Positions 1 through 8,048 of a stretch of DNA of 64,000 nt are shown here, in pieces (position 1 is the first letter of the stretch; each line of letters begins with the position of its first letter). The position numbers were made by a program, and so were the translations under genes. The notes under the pieces were generated by a model. The model did not search any database. It was given only the letters and a program-made list of their open reading frames with translations, and was not told the origin of the DNA. The stretch comes from an uncultured Clostridia bacterium (GTDB lineage Bacteria > Bacillota > Clostridia > Oscillospirales > Oscillospiraceae): positions 62,001 through 126,000 of the forward strand of contig CAKNZJ010000122.1 in NCBI GenBank assembly GCA_932222125.1, written 5' to 3'.

Positions 1-9
1 AGTAATCTC

Positions 10-38
10 TTGACGAGTTCCATTGACTGTGGTAAACT
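10..38 (+). promoter_or_regulatory. sigma-A promoter of fhs
   Basis: TTGACG at 10-15 and TAAACT at 33-38 are separated by 17 bases. This places the transcription start just ahead of the ZTP riboswitch. Confidence 0.55.
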
Positions 39-48
39 TATGTACGCT

Positions 49-124
49 GTATAACTGACGGAAGTGGAAAACCACATGGAGTACAGCGGCGCGTTTGCGC
101 CTGATTGCCGACCGTCTGGGCGCA
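49..124 (+). promoter_or_regulatory. ZTP (pfl) riboswitch upstream of fhs
   Basis: The 5' half contains AACTGACGG, then a GTGG-AAAA-CCAC hairpin (64-75). The 3' half ends in GCCGACCGTCTGGGC, the most conserved block of the ZTP riboswitch. ACTGACGG can pair with CCGTCTGG. Members of this class sense ZTP/ZMP, the signal of 10-formyl-THF shortage, and commonly precede one-carbon and purine genes. That fits the formate-THF ligase directly downstream. The last conserved bases lie against the 5' arm of a terminator, so control is inferred to be by transcription attenuation: ligand binding prevents termination. Confidence 0.85.
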
Positions 125-148
125 CTACCCACGTAGTGCGCTCTTTTC
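120..148 (+). terminator. riboswitch expression-platform terminator
   Basis: A perfect 9-bp stem (120-128 with 133-141) has a CCAC loop and is followed by TCTTTTCT. Its 5' arm shares the final G/C of the ZTP core, so aptamer folding and terminator folding compete. Confidence 0.8.
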
Positions 149-182
149 TATTCTACACCCCATCCAATGGAGGAGTACTCGG

Positions 183-1847
183 ATGAAAACTGATATTGAG
201 ATTGCCCAGCTCGCCTCTATGCAGCCAATCAGCCAGGTGGCTGCTCAAGCCGGTATTGGGGAAGAGCTGCTGGAGTGCTATGGCCGGGTCAAGGCCAAGA
301 TCGACATCACCCCACTCCGGGACAGGCCCCGGAAGGGCAAGCTGATCCTCGTAACCGCCATCAACCCAACTCCTGCTGGGGAGGGCAAGACCACCACCAG
401 CGTAGGGCTGGCAGACGCTCTAAAGCGGCTTGACAAAAATGTGCTGCTCTGTCTGCGAGAACCCTCCCTGGGGCCTGTATTCGGCGTCAAAGGGGGCGCC
501 GCAGGCGGTGGTTATGCCCAGGTTGTGCCTATGGAGGATATCAACCTCCACTTTACCGGCGACTTTCACGCCATTGGCGCGGCCAACAACTTGCTTGCCG
601 CCTTGTTGGATAACCACATTCAACAGGGTAACTCCCTTGGCATTGACGTCAAAAAGATCACCTGGCAGCGATGCGTCGATATGAATGACCGGCAACTGCG
701 CTCCATTGTAGATGGCCTGGGAGGCCGGATGCAGGGCGTGCCTCGGGAGGACAGCTTTGTCATCACCGTTGCCTCCGAGATTATGGCAGTGCTGTGTCTG
801 GCCACCGGGCTGCGTGATCTCAAGGAGCGCCTGGCCCGCATCATTGTTGGCTATACCTACGACGGCAAGCCGGTCACCGCCGCGGACTTGAAGGCTCAGG
901 GCGCCATGGCCGCTCTGCTGAAGGACGCCATTAAACCCAACCTGGTTCAGACCTTGGAGAATACACCCTCCTTGGTTCATGGGGGACCCTTTGCCAATAT
1001 CGCCCACGGCTGCAACTCCGTCTCCGCCACTGACACCGCCCTAAAGCTGGCAGACTATGTGGTCACTGAGGCAGGTTTTGGTGCCGACCTGGGCGCGGAA
1101 AAGTTTCTGGACATCAAGTGCCGGTCTGCCGGACTGTCCCCTGACGCGGTGGTCATCGTGGCCACCGTCAAGGCCCTCAAATATAACGGCGGGGTAGCAA
1201 AGGATCAGCTTGGCTGTGAGAATTTGTCAGCTCTGGAACAAGGTCTCCCCAATCTGCTCAAGCATGTTGAAAATATCACCCAGGTTTTTGGCTTGCCCGC
1301 GGTGGTCGCCATCAACCGCTTCTCTAATGATACTGACACCGAGCTAGAGCTCATCCGGCGCAAATGTCAAGCGCTTGGAGTGAACGTGGCTATCAGCGAA
1401 GTGTGGGGCAAGGGTGGACAGGGTGGACAAGAACTGGCCCAAGAAGTGCTGGCTCTTACCCAGCAGCCCAAGCAGTTTCGCTTTGCCTATGAACTAGATC
1501 AGCCCCTCACGGCCAAAATTGAAGCTATTGTCACAAAAATTTACGGCGGCGCAGCAGTGAGCTATTCCGCTGCCGCAGCCCAGGAACTGGCCCGCCTGGA
1601 GGCTATGGGGTTTGGTTCCCTACCTGTGTGCATGGCCAAGACTCAATACTCCCTGTCCGACGATCCAACCAAGCTGGGCCGCCCAGAAGGCTTTACCGTC
1701 ACAGTATCCAAGGTAAAGGTATCCGCAGGGGCTGGCTTCGTAGTCGTTCAAACCGGAGACATCATGACCATGCCTGGGCTGCCCAGGACCCCCGCTGCGG
1801 AGAAGATTGACGTAGACGATAACGGTATAATCTCTGGCCTATTCTAA
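183..1847 (+). CDS. fhs: Formate--tetrahydrofolate ligase
   Basis: This cytoplasmic enzyme makes 10-formyl-THF from formate, THF and ATP, feeding purine and formyl-Met synthesis and, in anaerobes, one-carbon assimilation. The 554-residue length is the family norm. The nucleotide loop PTPAGEGKTTTSVG, the GPVFGVKGGAAGGG block and the C-terminal GDIMTMPGLPRTPAA signature are all intact. I chose ATG 183 because GGAGGAG lies about 8 bases upstream; an in-frame extension back to 105 would run through the riboswitch and terminator. The gene is monocistronic, ending in a strong terminator at 1972. Regulation is by the upstream ZTP riboswitch. Confidence 0.97.
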   Translation: MKTDIEIAQLASMQPISQVAAQAGIGEELLECYGRVKAKIDITPLRDRPRKGKLILVTAINPTPAGEGKTTTSVGLADALKRLDKNVLLCLREPSLGPVFGVKGGAAGGGYAQVVPMEDINLHFTGDFHAIGAANNLLAALLDNHIQQGNSLGIDVKKITWQRCVDMNDRQLRSIVDGLGGRMQGVPREDSFVITVASEIMAVLCLATGLRDLKERLARIIVGYTYDGKPVTAADLKAQGAMAALLKDAIKPNLVQTLENTPSLVHGGPFANIAHGCNSVSATDTALKLADYVVTEAGFGADLGAEKFLDIKCRSAGLSPDAVVIVATVKALKYNGGVAKDQLGCENLSALEQGLPNLLKHVENITQVFGLPAVVAINRFSNDTDTELELIRRKCQALGVNVAISEVWGKGGQGGQELAQEVLALTQQPKQFRFAYELDQPLTAKIEAIVTKIYGGAAVSYSAAAAQELARLEAMGFGSLPVCMAKTQYSLSDDPTKLGRPEGFTVTVSKVKVSAGAGFVVVQTGDIMTMPGLPRTPAAEKIDVDDNGIISGLF

Positions 1848-1971
1848 ATCCCGTCGCCATCCCCCGCCGCTATATCGGAGGCGGCATACTCCCGGCAGCC
1901 AGCGCTTGCATTTCCCTCTTCCACCCACACTGTCCTTCGGCTGGAACGAACCATCCCTTCATCTATTGATT

Positions 1972-2011
1972 AAGCCGGCATTGAGTATAAACACTCAATG
2001 CCGGCTTTTAT
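1972..2011. terminator. bidirectional terminator between fhs and birA
   Basis: A perfect 15-bp stem (1972-1986 with 1993-2007) has the 6-base loop ATAAAC, with T-rich tails on both strands. It serves the convergent fhs (plus) and birA (minus) genes. The remaining 1848-1971 shows no gene. Confidence 0.85.
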
Positions 2012-2982
2012 AGCAGGCTTACCGTCCCGGAGGACACAGTGCGCTCCCCTCCCCCATCTGTAGCGATAATCAGGGAAAACCGCTTATCCACTCCCCGAAC
2101 AGTGCCCGTCACAGCCTGTCCATTATCCTCAAAGGTCACCCGGCGGCCCATGGAAATGCAGTGTTCACGATATTGTGTCAAATAGGCCAGCCGGTGAGTA
2201 GGAAATTGGGTCACCAGCTTGTCCAACTCAGACAGCACGCACAGGGCCAGCCGGTTTTGCTCCACTGGATACCCAGCCTGAGCCAGGGAAATGGCAATGT
2301 GCTCCAGTCCCTGGGCTTGGAAAGTCTCCAGCGTCTGGGCAATATTGATCCCAATGCCTACTACCGCATAATCCGGTTCCCCGCTCTCCCCAAGCAGGGA
2401 CAGTTCAGTGAGAATGCCCACCAACTTGCGCCCATCCAAGTAGATATCATTGAGCCACTTGATTTGAGCTGGCGCACCGCTGGCCTGCTCAATCCCCTTG
2501 CGTACCGCCACCGCTACCCAACCGGTCAAAGTCAACAAGTCATCCAGGGCCACCCGGGGACGAAGCAGGGCGGAAAGGTAAAGCCCATCCCCCTTCCCCG
2601 ATTGGAAGGCTCTCCCCTGGGTGCCGCGGCCGCCGGTCTGTTCCTCGGCGATGAGCACCGACCCGGTTGGTGCCCCAGCTGCTGCCAACGCCTTCAGCCT
2701 GGTATTGGTGGAGTCCACCTGAGGTTCCACCTTAATTTTCTCCCGAAAAATGCTGTTCTCCGGCAGCAAGGCGGAAAGGTAGGCGGCAGACAGCACCGGG
2801 GGCGGGCCATCCAAACGGTAGCCCCTCCGGGTAGATGCCTTGATGGGCCATCCCTCCCGGCGCAGGGCCGTGATTTCCTTCCATACCGCAGCCCGGGTCA
2901 CACCCAGGGCACAACTCATTGCCTCCCCGGAGAGATAGTCCTGTGACTGCGCCAACAGGCCGATTACCTGTTCCTGCTCCAT
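2008..2982 (-). CDS. birA: BirA: biotin--[acetyl-CoA-carboxylase] ligase with repressor domain
   Basis: The protein activates biotin to biotinyl-AMP and attaches it to biotin carboxyl carrier proteins. The N-terminal 60 residues form a winged helix (AMSCALGVTRAAVWKEITAL), so it is the bifunctional class that can also repress biotin genes. The catalytic domain carries the biotin loop GGRGTQGRAFQS (GRGR-type) and KWLNDIYLDGRKLVGIL; a C-terminal SH3-like domain follows. Its 324 residues match E. coli and Bacillus BirA. The start is ATG 2982, with GGAAGGAG 8 bases upstream. It lies 5 bp after the HtrA gene and is probably the last gene of that operon. Confidence 0.95.
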   Translation of the reverse strand: MEQEQVIGLLAQSQDYLSGEAMSCALGVTRAAVWKEITALRREGWPIKASTRRGYRLDGPPPVLSAAYLSALLPENSIFREKIKVEPQVDSTNTRLKALAAAGAPTGSVLIAEEQTGGRGTQGRAFQSGKGDGLYLSALLRPRVALDDLLTLTGWVAVAVRKGIEQASGAPAQIKWLNDIYLDGRKLVGILTELSLLGESGEPDYAVVGIGINIAQTLETFQAQGLEHIAISLAQAGYPVEQNRLALCVLSELDKLVTQFPTHRLAYLTQYREHCISMGRRVTFEDNGQAVTGTVRGVDKRFSLIIATDGGGERTVSSGTVSLL

Positions 2983-2987
2983 ATCCC

Positions 2988-4217
2988 TTACTCCTTCCAA
3001 GCGTCCGCCAGGGAGAGGAACAGCTCCAACTCCTCCCCATCCCGCCAGACGGTACAGGTCAGCACACCGCCAACTCCCACCCGGTAAAGCAGCCGCCGCA
3101 GGGCAGTGACGGTGGGCACAGGCTGACCATTTGCGGAAATGATAAAATCCTGTGACCTGAGCCCCCCCTCTGCCGCCGGACCATTCTTCTCCACTGACTG
3201 GATCTGAATACCCGCCCTGCCCTGCTGGGTGGTAGCCCAACAAGTGACGCCCATAGAGGGCCGCCAGCTTGCCCCAGTGGCCAGGATTCGATTGACAAAG
3301 GGTAGCAAGTCAGAGGTTGGGATGGCCAAACCGAGGCCTTCAATGACAGTGTCTTCCTCAACCCCTGTAATCTTAGCCGAGGTCATGCCCACCACCTGCC
3401 CATGGGCATCCACCAGCGCCCCGCCAGAGTTCCCCTGATTGAGTGGGGCGGACACTTGAATCATCCCCATACCGCCGCCGTCCATCACATTCTCCCGGTC
3501 CAGCGCAGACACAATTCCCTCCGTCATTGAACCATATAGATATCCCATGGGGTTGCCGATGGCATAGACCAAATCACCCACCGCCAGCCGGTCAGAATCC
3601 CCCAAAATGGCCGGCACCAAGCCCTCTGCCTCAAATTTTAACACAGCCAAGTCATACTCTTCGTCAAACCCGATGACCTGGGCATCGTAATACCGGCTCT
3701 GGTCGGTGAGCAGCATAACCTGGATATCAACGCTCTTGTCGATGATGTGGTAGTTGCTGATCATATATCCCGACCTGGTCACCACAACTCCAGTTCCGGC
3801 ATTGAATCCCCGCTCGGTCTCCGCAATCACATACACCACGCTGGGCAGTGTCTGCTCATAGATGGCATTGGCCGTCATCGTCTGGGTGTTCGCCGGAGCA
3901 AGGGTCATCGTCACGCCGGGATCTGGTTCCCCCCAGGGCAGATCCTCCTGCGTCCAGTCGCTGAGCTGGGCACCAGAGGAACTACCGGACGAGGGAGCAG
4001 TTGGCGCTGTAACCCCTACAGCTCCCCAGTTCATCAACAGGGCAACCGTTACCAGAACTGTCCCTGCCAATAGGGTCACCGCCAATACCACGCACAGGGT
4101 CAGAATCAGTCCCCCCCGCCCCATCCCCTGCCGCTTTACAGGCATCTGGGCAGGTAGGGTGGGCAGGGGCCGTTTCCCCGATTGGACAGGCCAGCGGTAA
4201 AACAGATGGTTTTCCAA
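2988..4217 (-). CDS. HtrA/DegP-type membrane serine protease with PDZ domain
   Basis: A surface quality-control protease. It has a cytoplasmic basic N-terminus, one transmembrane helix (about residues 36-62), a Ser/Pro-rich linker, a trypsin-like domain with His157 (SNYHIID), Asp189 (YDLAVL) and Ser264 (QGNSGGAL), and one C-terminal PDZ domain. The length, 409 residues, is typical. The start codon is TTG at 4217, supported by AAGGAGG 8 bases upstream. It lies 32 bp behind the sensor-kinase gene. HtrA genes next to envelope-stress two-component systems are common, so the kinase and protease may monitor the same surface stress. Confidence 0.93.
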   Translation of the reverse strand: MENHLFYRWPVQSGKRPLPTLPAQMPVKRQGMGRGGLILTLCVVLAVTLLAGTVLVTVALLMNWGAVGVTAPTAPSSGSSSGAQLSDWTQEDLPWGEPDPGVTMTLAPANTQTMTANAIYEQTLPSVVYVIAETERGFNAGTGVVVTRSGYMISNYHIIDKSVDIQVMLLTDQSRYYDAQVIGFDEEYDLAVLKFEAEGLVPAILGDSDRLAVGDLVYAIGNPMGYLYGSMTEGIVSALDRENVMDGGGMGMIQVSAPLNQGNSGGALVDAHGQVVGMTSAKITGVEEDTVIEGLGLAIPTSDLLPFVNRILATGASWRPSMGVTCWATTQQGRAGIQIQSVEKNGPAAEGGLRSQDFIISANGQPVPTVTALRRLLYRVGVGGVLTCTVWRDGEELELFLSLADAWKE

Positions 4218-4249
4218 TGAAAATGCCTCCTTACAGCCACAGGGCGCCC

Positions 4250-5671
4250 CTATGCACGGGTCAGCGTGAACACAAACTTTGTCACTCCGTCCTCACTGGC
4301 ACAGACGATATTCTCCTTATGGCTGTTGAGAATGGTCTTGACAATATACAATCCCAGGCCCACCCCATCCCGATCCGCACTGCGGGAGTGATCGGTCTTG
4401 TGGAAGCGATCAAAGATAAGGGACAGCTCCTCCGGCGGAATGGTATCCCCCTGGTTGCTGATGGTAATAAATGCCTTGGTCCCCTTTGTAGCCACAGCGA
4501 TACCCAACGTACCACCTGGCTTGGAAAACTTGATGGCATTATCCAATAGATTGTAGCACACCTGGGTGATGGCATCCTGATCTCCCCAGACGGGCACCGG
4601 CTCTTCCGGGAGCTGGGTGTCCACCTCCAGATTGGCAGCTGTTACCTTCCGCTCCAGGTTGACCAGAGTGCGCACCAGGGTCTCGCTGATATCAAATTGC
4701 TGCTGAGCCGCCTGCTCATCGGACTGAAGCCGGGACAGGTCCAGCATCGAGCGCACCAGTCTGGACAGCCTTCTGGTCTCAGAGGAAATGATCTGCAAAT
4801 ACTCCCGCTCCTTCTCCGGCGGGATGGTTCCATCCAGGATACCATCGGAAAAGCCGGCAATGGTGGTCATGGGAGTTTTCAGCTCATGGGATACATTGGC
4901 AACAAATTCACTGCGGCGCTGCTCACTTTTGGACAGGGAGTCGGCCATGGTATTGAAGGCGTCGGCCAGCTCACCCACCTCGTCCTTTCGTTCTCCCACA
5001 TCCACTCGCACGTCCAGCCGGCCCAGGCCAAACTGCCGTGCGGCAGCGGCGATCTCCTTGATGGGCTTAGACTGGCACATACTGGTTACAGAACTGATAA
5101 TGGCCGCAATGAGAATCACCGCAATGGCGGTGACCAAAAAGATAAACGACAGATCATGCCACATTCCGCTGATGTTGGATGCATCCCGGGATACCAGCAC
5201 CAGTCCCTGCAAAAAACCGCTGGAGTTAGCAACGGGCAGTCCCACCAGGTACCTGGCCCTGTCGTACATACCACCCAAAGAGGTCACGTCCGCATAATAC
5301 CCCTCCGTAATGGTGTCCACCATGGCCTGGGGAATGGTTCCACCCTCCAGTTCAGCCAATTGGCTCTGTCCACTGGTCGCATATACCACCACACCATCGT
5401 TGGTAGCCACCATAATATGAGAGTCGGCCACCTGAGCAACCGCAGATAGGTAGCGTTGAAATTCCAGCCTCTGCCACGACGCCGAACCGTTGATAATGAC
5501 ATAGCTGGAAGTGAACTCCGCAATTCTCCGGGCGTTTTGCTCCAGGGCCTCCCGCTGTTCTCCCACGGTGTATTGATAGCTGAGCGCGGCAAAGGATGCT
5601 CCCAACATCAAAAAGGACAGGAGTACCATACCTGCCATAGCGGCAAATTGGCGGCCATACATGGTTTTCAC
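4250..5671 (-). CDS. Membrane sensor histidine kinase (OmpR-system partner)
   Basis: Residues 12-30 and 174-197 are transmembrane. The roughly 140 residues between them form an extracytoplasmic sensor. HAMP follows, then HisKA with phospho-acceptor His262 (NVSHELKTPMTTI), then a HATPase domain with N box (NLLDNAIKF), an F-box region and G box (GVGLGLYIV). I see no cytoplasmic PAS domain, unlike classical WalK. The start is GTG 5671, nine bases after GGGGAGG; ATG 5662 is a possible alternative. It lies 28 bp after the response regulator and 32 bp before htrA, so RR-HK-HtrA-BirA reads as one operon. Confidence 0.93.
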   Translation of the reverse strand: MKTMYGRQFAAMAGMVLLSFLMLGASFAALSYQYTVGEQREALEQNARRIAEFTSSYVIINGSASWQRLEFQRYLSAVAQVADSHIMVATNDGVVVYATSGQSQLAELEGGTIPQAMVDTITEGYYADVTSLGGMYDRARYLVGLPVANSSGFLQGLVLVSRDASNISGMWHDLSFIFLVTAIAVILIAAIISSVTSMCQSKPIKEIAAAARQFGLGRLDVRVDVGERKDEVGELADAFNTMADSLSKSEQRRSEFVANVSHELKTPMTTIAGFSDGILDGTIPPEKEREYLQIISSETRRLSRLVRSMLDLSRLQSDEQAAQQQFDISETLVRTLVNLERKVTAANLEVDTQLPEEPVPVWGDQDAITQVCYNLLDNAIKFSKPGGTLGIAVATKGTKAFITISNQGDTIPPEELSLIFDRFHKTDHSRSADRDGVGLGLYIVKTILNSHKENIVCASEDGVTKFVFTLTRA

Positions 5672-5699
5672 GCTGCCGCTACCTCCCCTGTCCGCAGTC

Positions 5700-6386
5700 T
5701 CATCCGTTGATTACCTCAAATTTGTAACCCACGCCCCAGACGGTTTTGAGACACCATTGGTCTGAGATCCCCTCCAGCTTTTCCCGTAGCCGCTTGATAT
5801 GCACATCCACAGTACGACTGTCCCCAAAATAGTCAAATCCCCACACCTCATCCAGCAGTTGATTGCGGGTAAATACCCGATTGGGCGCTGCCGCCAGATG
5901 GAACAGCAGCTCCAGCTCCTTGGGGGGGGTGTCCACCCGCCTGCCATTCACCAACAGTTCATAGGAATCTAGGTCAACCACCAGCTTGTCAAAGGACAGC
6001 CGCTTAGACACCTGTTCCTCTCCCGTCATACGGCGTAGTACCGCATGAACCCGGGCCAACACTTCCTTGGTCTCAAACGGCTTGGTGATATAATCGTCAG
6101 CCCCCATCTCCAAGCCGCTTACCTTATCCTCCAGCTCCCCCTTGGCCGTGAGCATGATAATCGGAGTTTTGGAGGTCTCTCGGATCTTTTTGCATACAGC
6201 CCATCCGTCCATGCCGGGCAGCATAATATCCAGCAACACCAGGTCGGGATGAAACTGCTGAAACTTTTCCAGCCCCTCCAGTCCTCCTCCCGCTACCTGG
6301 CACACCATTTCCTCCTTCTCCAAATACATCCGGAGCAGATCAGCGATGTTTTTGTCGTCCTCTACAATCAAAACCTTACGGGGCAT
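5700..6386 (-). CDS. OmpR/PhoB-family response regulator
   Basis: The receiver domain (1-120) has acidic-pocket residues VEDD, phospho-acceptor Asp53 (LLDIMLPGMDG), Thr80 and Lys102 (YITKPF). The C-terminal winged helix (130-228) has the typical RTVDVHIKRLREKL recognition region. The 228-residue length is standard. It is the cognate partner of the kinase immediately downstream. The neighbouring htrA and a WalR-like box in front of a wall hydrolase elsewhere in this window make a WalR-like cell-wall role possible, but the sequence alone does not prove orthology. Confidence 0.94.
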   Translation of the reverse strand: MPRKVLIVEDDKNIADLLRMYLEKEEMVCQVAGGGLEGLEKFQQFHPDLVLLDIMLPGMDGWAVCKKIRETSKTPIIMLTAKGELEDKVSGLEMGADDYITKPFETKEVLARVHAVLRRMTGEEQVSKRLSFDKLVVDLDSYELLVNGRRVDTPPKELELLFHLAAAPNRVFTRNQLLDEVWGFDYFGDSRTVDVHIKRLREKLEGISDQWCLKTVWGVGYKFEVING

Positions 6387-6472
6387 GGTTCGTTCACCCT
6401 TTCCCTGGTATTTTCCGAAATATCCATTCCCCTGCCAGCAGCCGTCACAACCCCCAGCAGGTCACCGTCCTC

Positions 6473-6514
6473 ATTATAAGGGATTTGAAAGGCACTTCCA
6501 TCAAAAAATTGTAA
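6473..6514 (-). promoter_or_regulatory. possible promoter of the RR-HK-HtrA-BirA operon
   Basis: In the 142-bp gap the minus strand has two -10-like hexamers, TATAAT (6473-6478) and TACAAT (6508-6513). Neither has a convincing -35 element at 17 bp, so this is only a candidate. No gene is visible in the gap. Confidence 0.3.
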
Positions 6515-6528
6515 ACTTATTTGCCCTA

Positions 6529-7695
6529 TTACAAAACATGAGAGCGATCTACTCCAATAACCGGCCGCCAATCGGGGTTTCTGCTCAACAATTTCTCCAC
6601 CATAACCGCCCGCACCTCCTTATTGGTGAGGGGCACGTCATAGGGCACCACCACATCGAAGCGCAGCTCCAGATGGTCGCTTCCCTCCATGTGAAAGTCA
6701 TGAATGGTGGCGGCACAGTCCAGTTCCCTGGCCACCCCTTCGATCAGCAGCCTCAGCTGGTCCATTTGAGGATCCCCAATTTGGATTGGATCCATATGGA
6801 TCACCGCCTCCATCTGAAAGTGGCTGGCTAACTCCCGCTCGATACGGTCGATGATGCGGTGCACCTCCACCAGGGAACCCTGGGCTGGGATCTCCACATG
6901 GACGGACATCATCCTCCGGCCAGGACCGTAATCATGGATGATCAAGTCATGGATGCCGCATACCTGTGGATAGGATAGGATCAGCGCCTCAATCTCCTTG
7001 ACCGTCTTTGGGTCCGGCGGCTGGCCCAGCAAGGGGTCCAGGGTATCCTTAGCCGCCGACCAGCCGGAACGCAGAATGAGACCAGCCACCAACAGCCCCA
7101 ACCATCCGTCCAGCGTCAAGGCAAATATCTGCGACACAATCAAGCCCACCAGCACCCCGCCGGTGGCCATGGCGTCCGCCTGGGCATCTATGGCGGCCGC
7201 ACGCAGCGCGGCGGAGTTTGTCCGCTTTCCCATAGTCCGGTCAAACCAAGCCATCCACAGCTTTACCAAAATTGAGCTGGCCAGCACAATAACGGATAAT
7301 ACTGTAAAGGACGCCTGCTGCGGATGCAAGATTTTCTCTATTGAGCTTCTGCCTAGCTCTACACCCACCAACAGAATGAGAAGGGACACCAGCAGTCCAG
7401 CCAGATACTCAATTCGCCCATGGCCAAATGGGTGTTGGGCATCCGCCTCCTGTCTTGCCCAGTAAAACCCGGCTAACGTAACCAAGGACCCGGCGGCGTC
7501 AGATAAGTTATTAAAGGCGTCAGCCGTGATAGAAATGGCCCCCGTGAGTAAGCCCGCGGCCAATTTACCCAGAAATAGCAATAGATTTAGCCCAACGCCC
7601 ACCCAGCCCGCCAGCGCTCCGCACAAGCTGCGGGCGTTTGGGTCATCAGGCCGATCATAGCCGGACACAAGCCGCTGAAGAATACGGTCAAGCAC
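6529..7695 (-). CDS. Cation diffusion facilitator exporter, probably manganese
   Basis: A proton-coupled divalent metal exporter: six transmembrane helices followed by a cytoplasmic ferredoxin-like domain of about 100 residues and a C-terminal extension. The metal-site motifs are NNLSD in TM2 (NxxxD) and DAQAD in TM5 (DxxxD) rather than the HxxxD/HxxxD of zinc exporters. NxxxD plus DxxxD is the pattern reported for Mn(II) exporters such as MntE, so Mn(II) is inferred. The start is GTG 7695 (388 residues), preceded by GGAGGTGG; longer in-frame starts lack a ribosome site. I saw no yybP-ykoY leader upstream. Confidence 0.9.
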   Translation of the reverse strand: MLDRILQRLVSGYDRPDDPNARSLCGALAGWVGVGLNLLLFLGKLAAGLLTGAISITADAFNNLSDAAGSLVTLAGFYWARQEADAQHPFGHGRIEYLAGLLVSLLILLVGVELGRSSIEKILHPQQASFTVLSVIVLASSILVKLWMAWFDRTMGKRTNSAALRAAAIDAQADAMATGGVLVGLIVSQIFALTLDGWLGLLVAGLILRSGWSAAKDTLDPLLGQPPDPKTVKEIEALILSYPQVCGIHDLIIHDYGPGRRMMSVHVEIPAQGSLVEVHRIIDRIERELASHFQMEAVIHMDPIQIGDPQMDQLRLLIEGVARELDCAATIHDFHMEGSDHLELRFDVVVPYDVPLTNKEVRAVMVEKLLSRNPDWRPVIGVDRSHVL

Positions 7696-7740
7696 AACAA
7701 TCCACCTCCATCCTGAGCACCTGCTCCTCTCCCCTGACAC

Positions 7741-8048
7741 AGCGGGAGGCCCCCAGACTACTGAACATGGAGTGCCTCATGCCCCAAGCAGGTATTTCAC
7801 AATAGCCGCCCCTCATTATCGTATGCACACCGTGTGCCCATACCACAAGTTTCTTTCACTTCCTGCTTAAAATTTGAGCGGCGCTTACGCTCCCATTCCC
7901 CTATCCGGCACCACCCGCTCCCATTTGGCAAAACCGCCCGGTCACTCCCAAGCGGTTTTGCTCTCACAGTATTGGTTGATTTCATATCCTCACCGACAGA
8001 GGTTCACCCGGAGGACATTCCTCCATATTCCTCCGTGCCGGCGCCACC
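7741..8048. other. 308-bp gap with a hairpin, no recognised gene
   Basis: The gap lies between mltG and the CDF gene, both minus strand. It holds one clear inverted repeat: GCAAAACCGC (7928-7937) pairs with GCGGTTTTGC (7952-7961) over a 14-base loop, with no T-tract on either side. Short overlapping frames exist on both strands but none has a good ribosome site. It may be an unrecognised structured RNA or an mltG 3'/CDF 5' region. Confidence 0.4.

Noticed and set aside
420..1007. 195-codon open frame on the minus strand inside fhs
   Set aside because: It is antisense to a full, motif-complete enzyme gene and lacks a ribosome site; high GC at third positions makes such frames common here.
4697..5449. 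250-codon plus-strand frame inside the sensor kinase gene
   Set aside because: Low-complexity His/Gly-rich translation with no motif, fully antisense to conserved HisKA and HATPase domains.
7797..7985. 62-codon minus-strand frame in the mltG-CDF gap
   Set aside because: The ribosome site is too close to the ATG, there is no domain pattern, and a hairpin runs through it; kept only as a non-coding gap.
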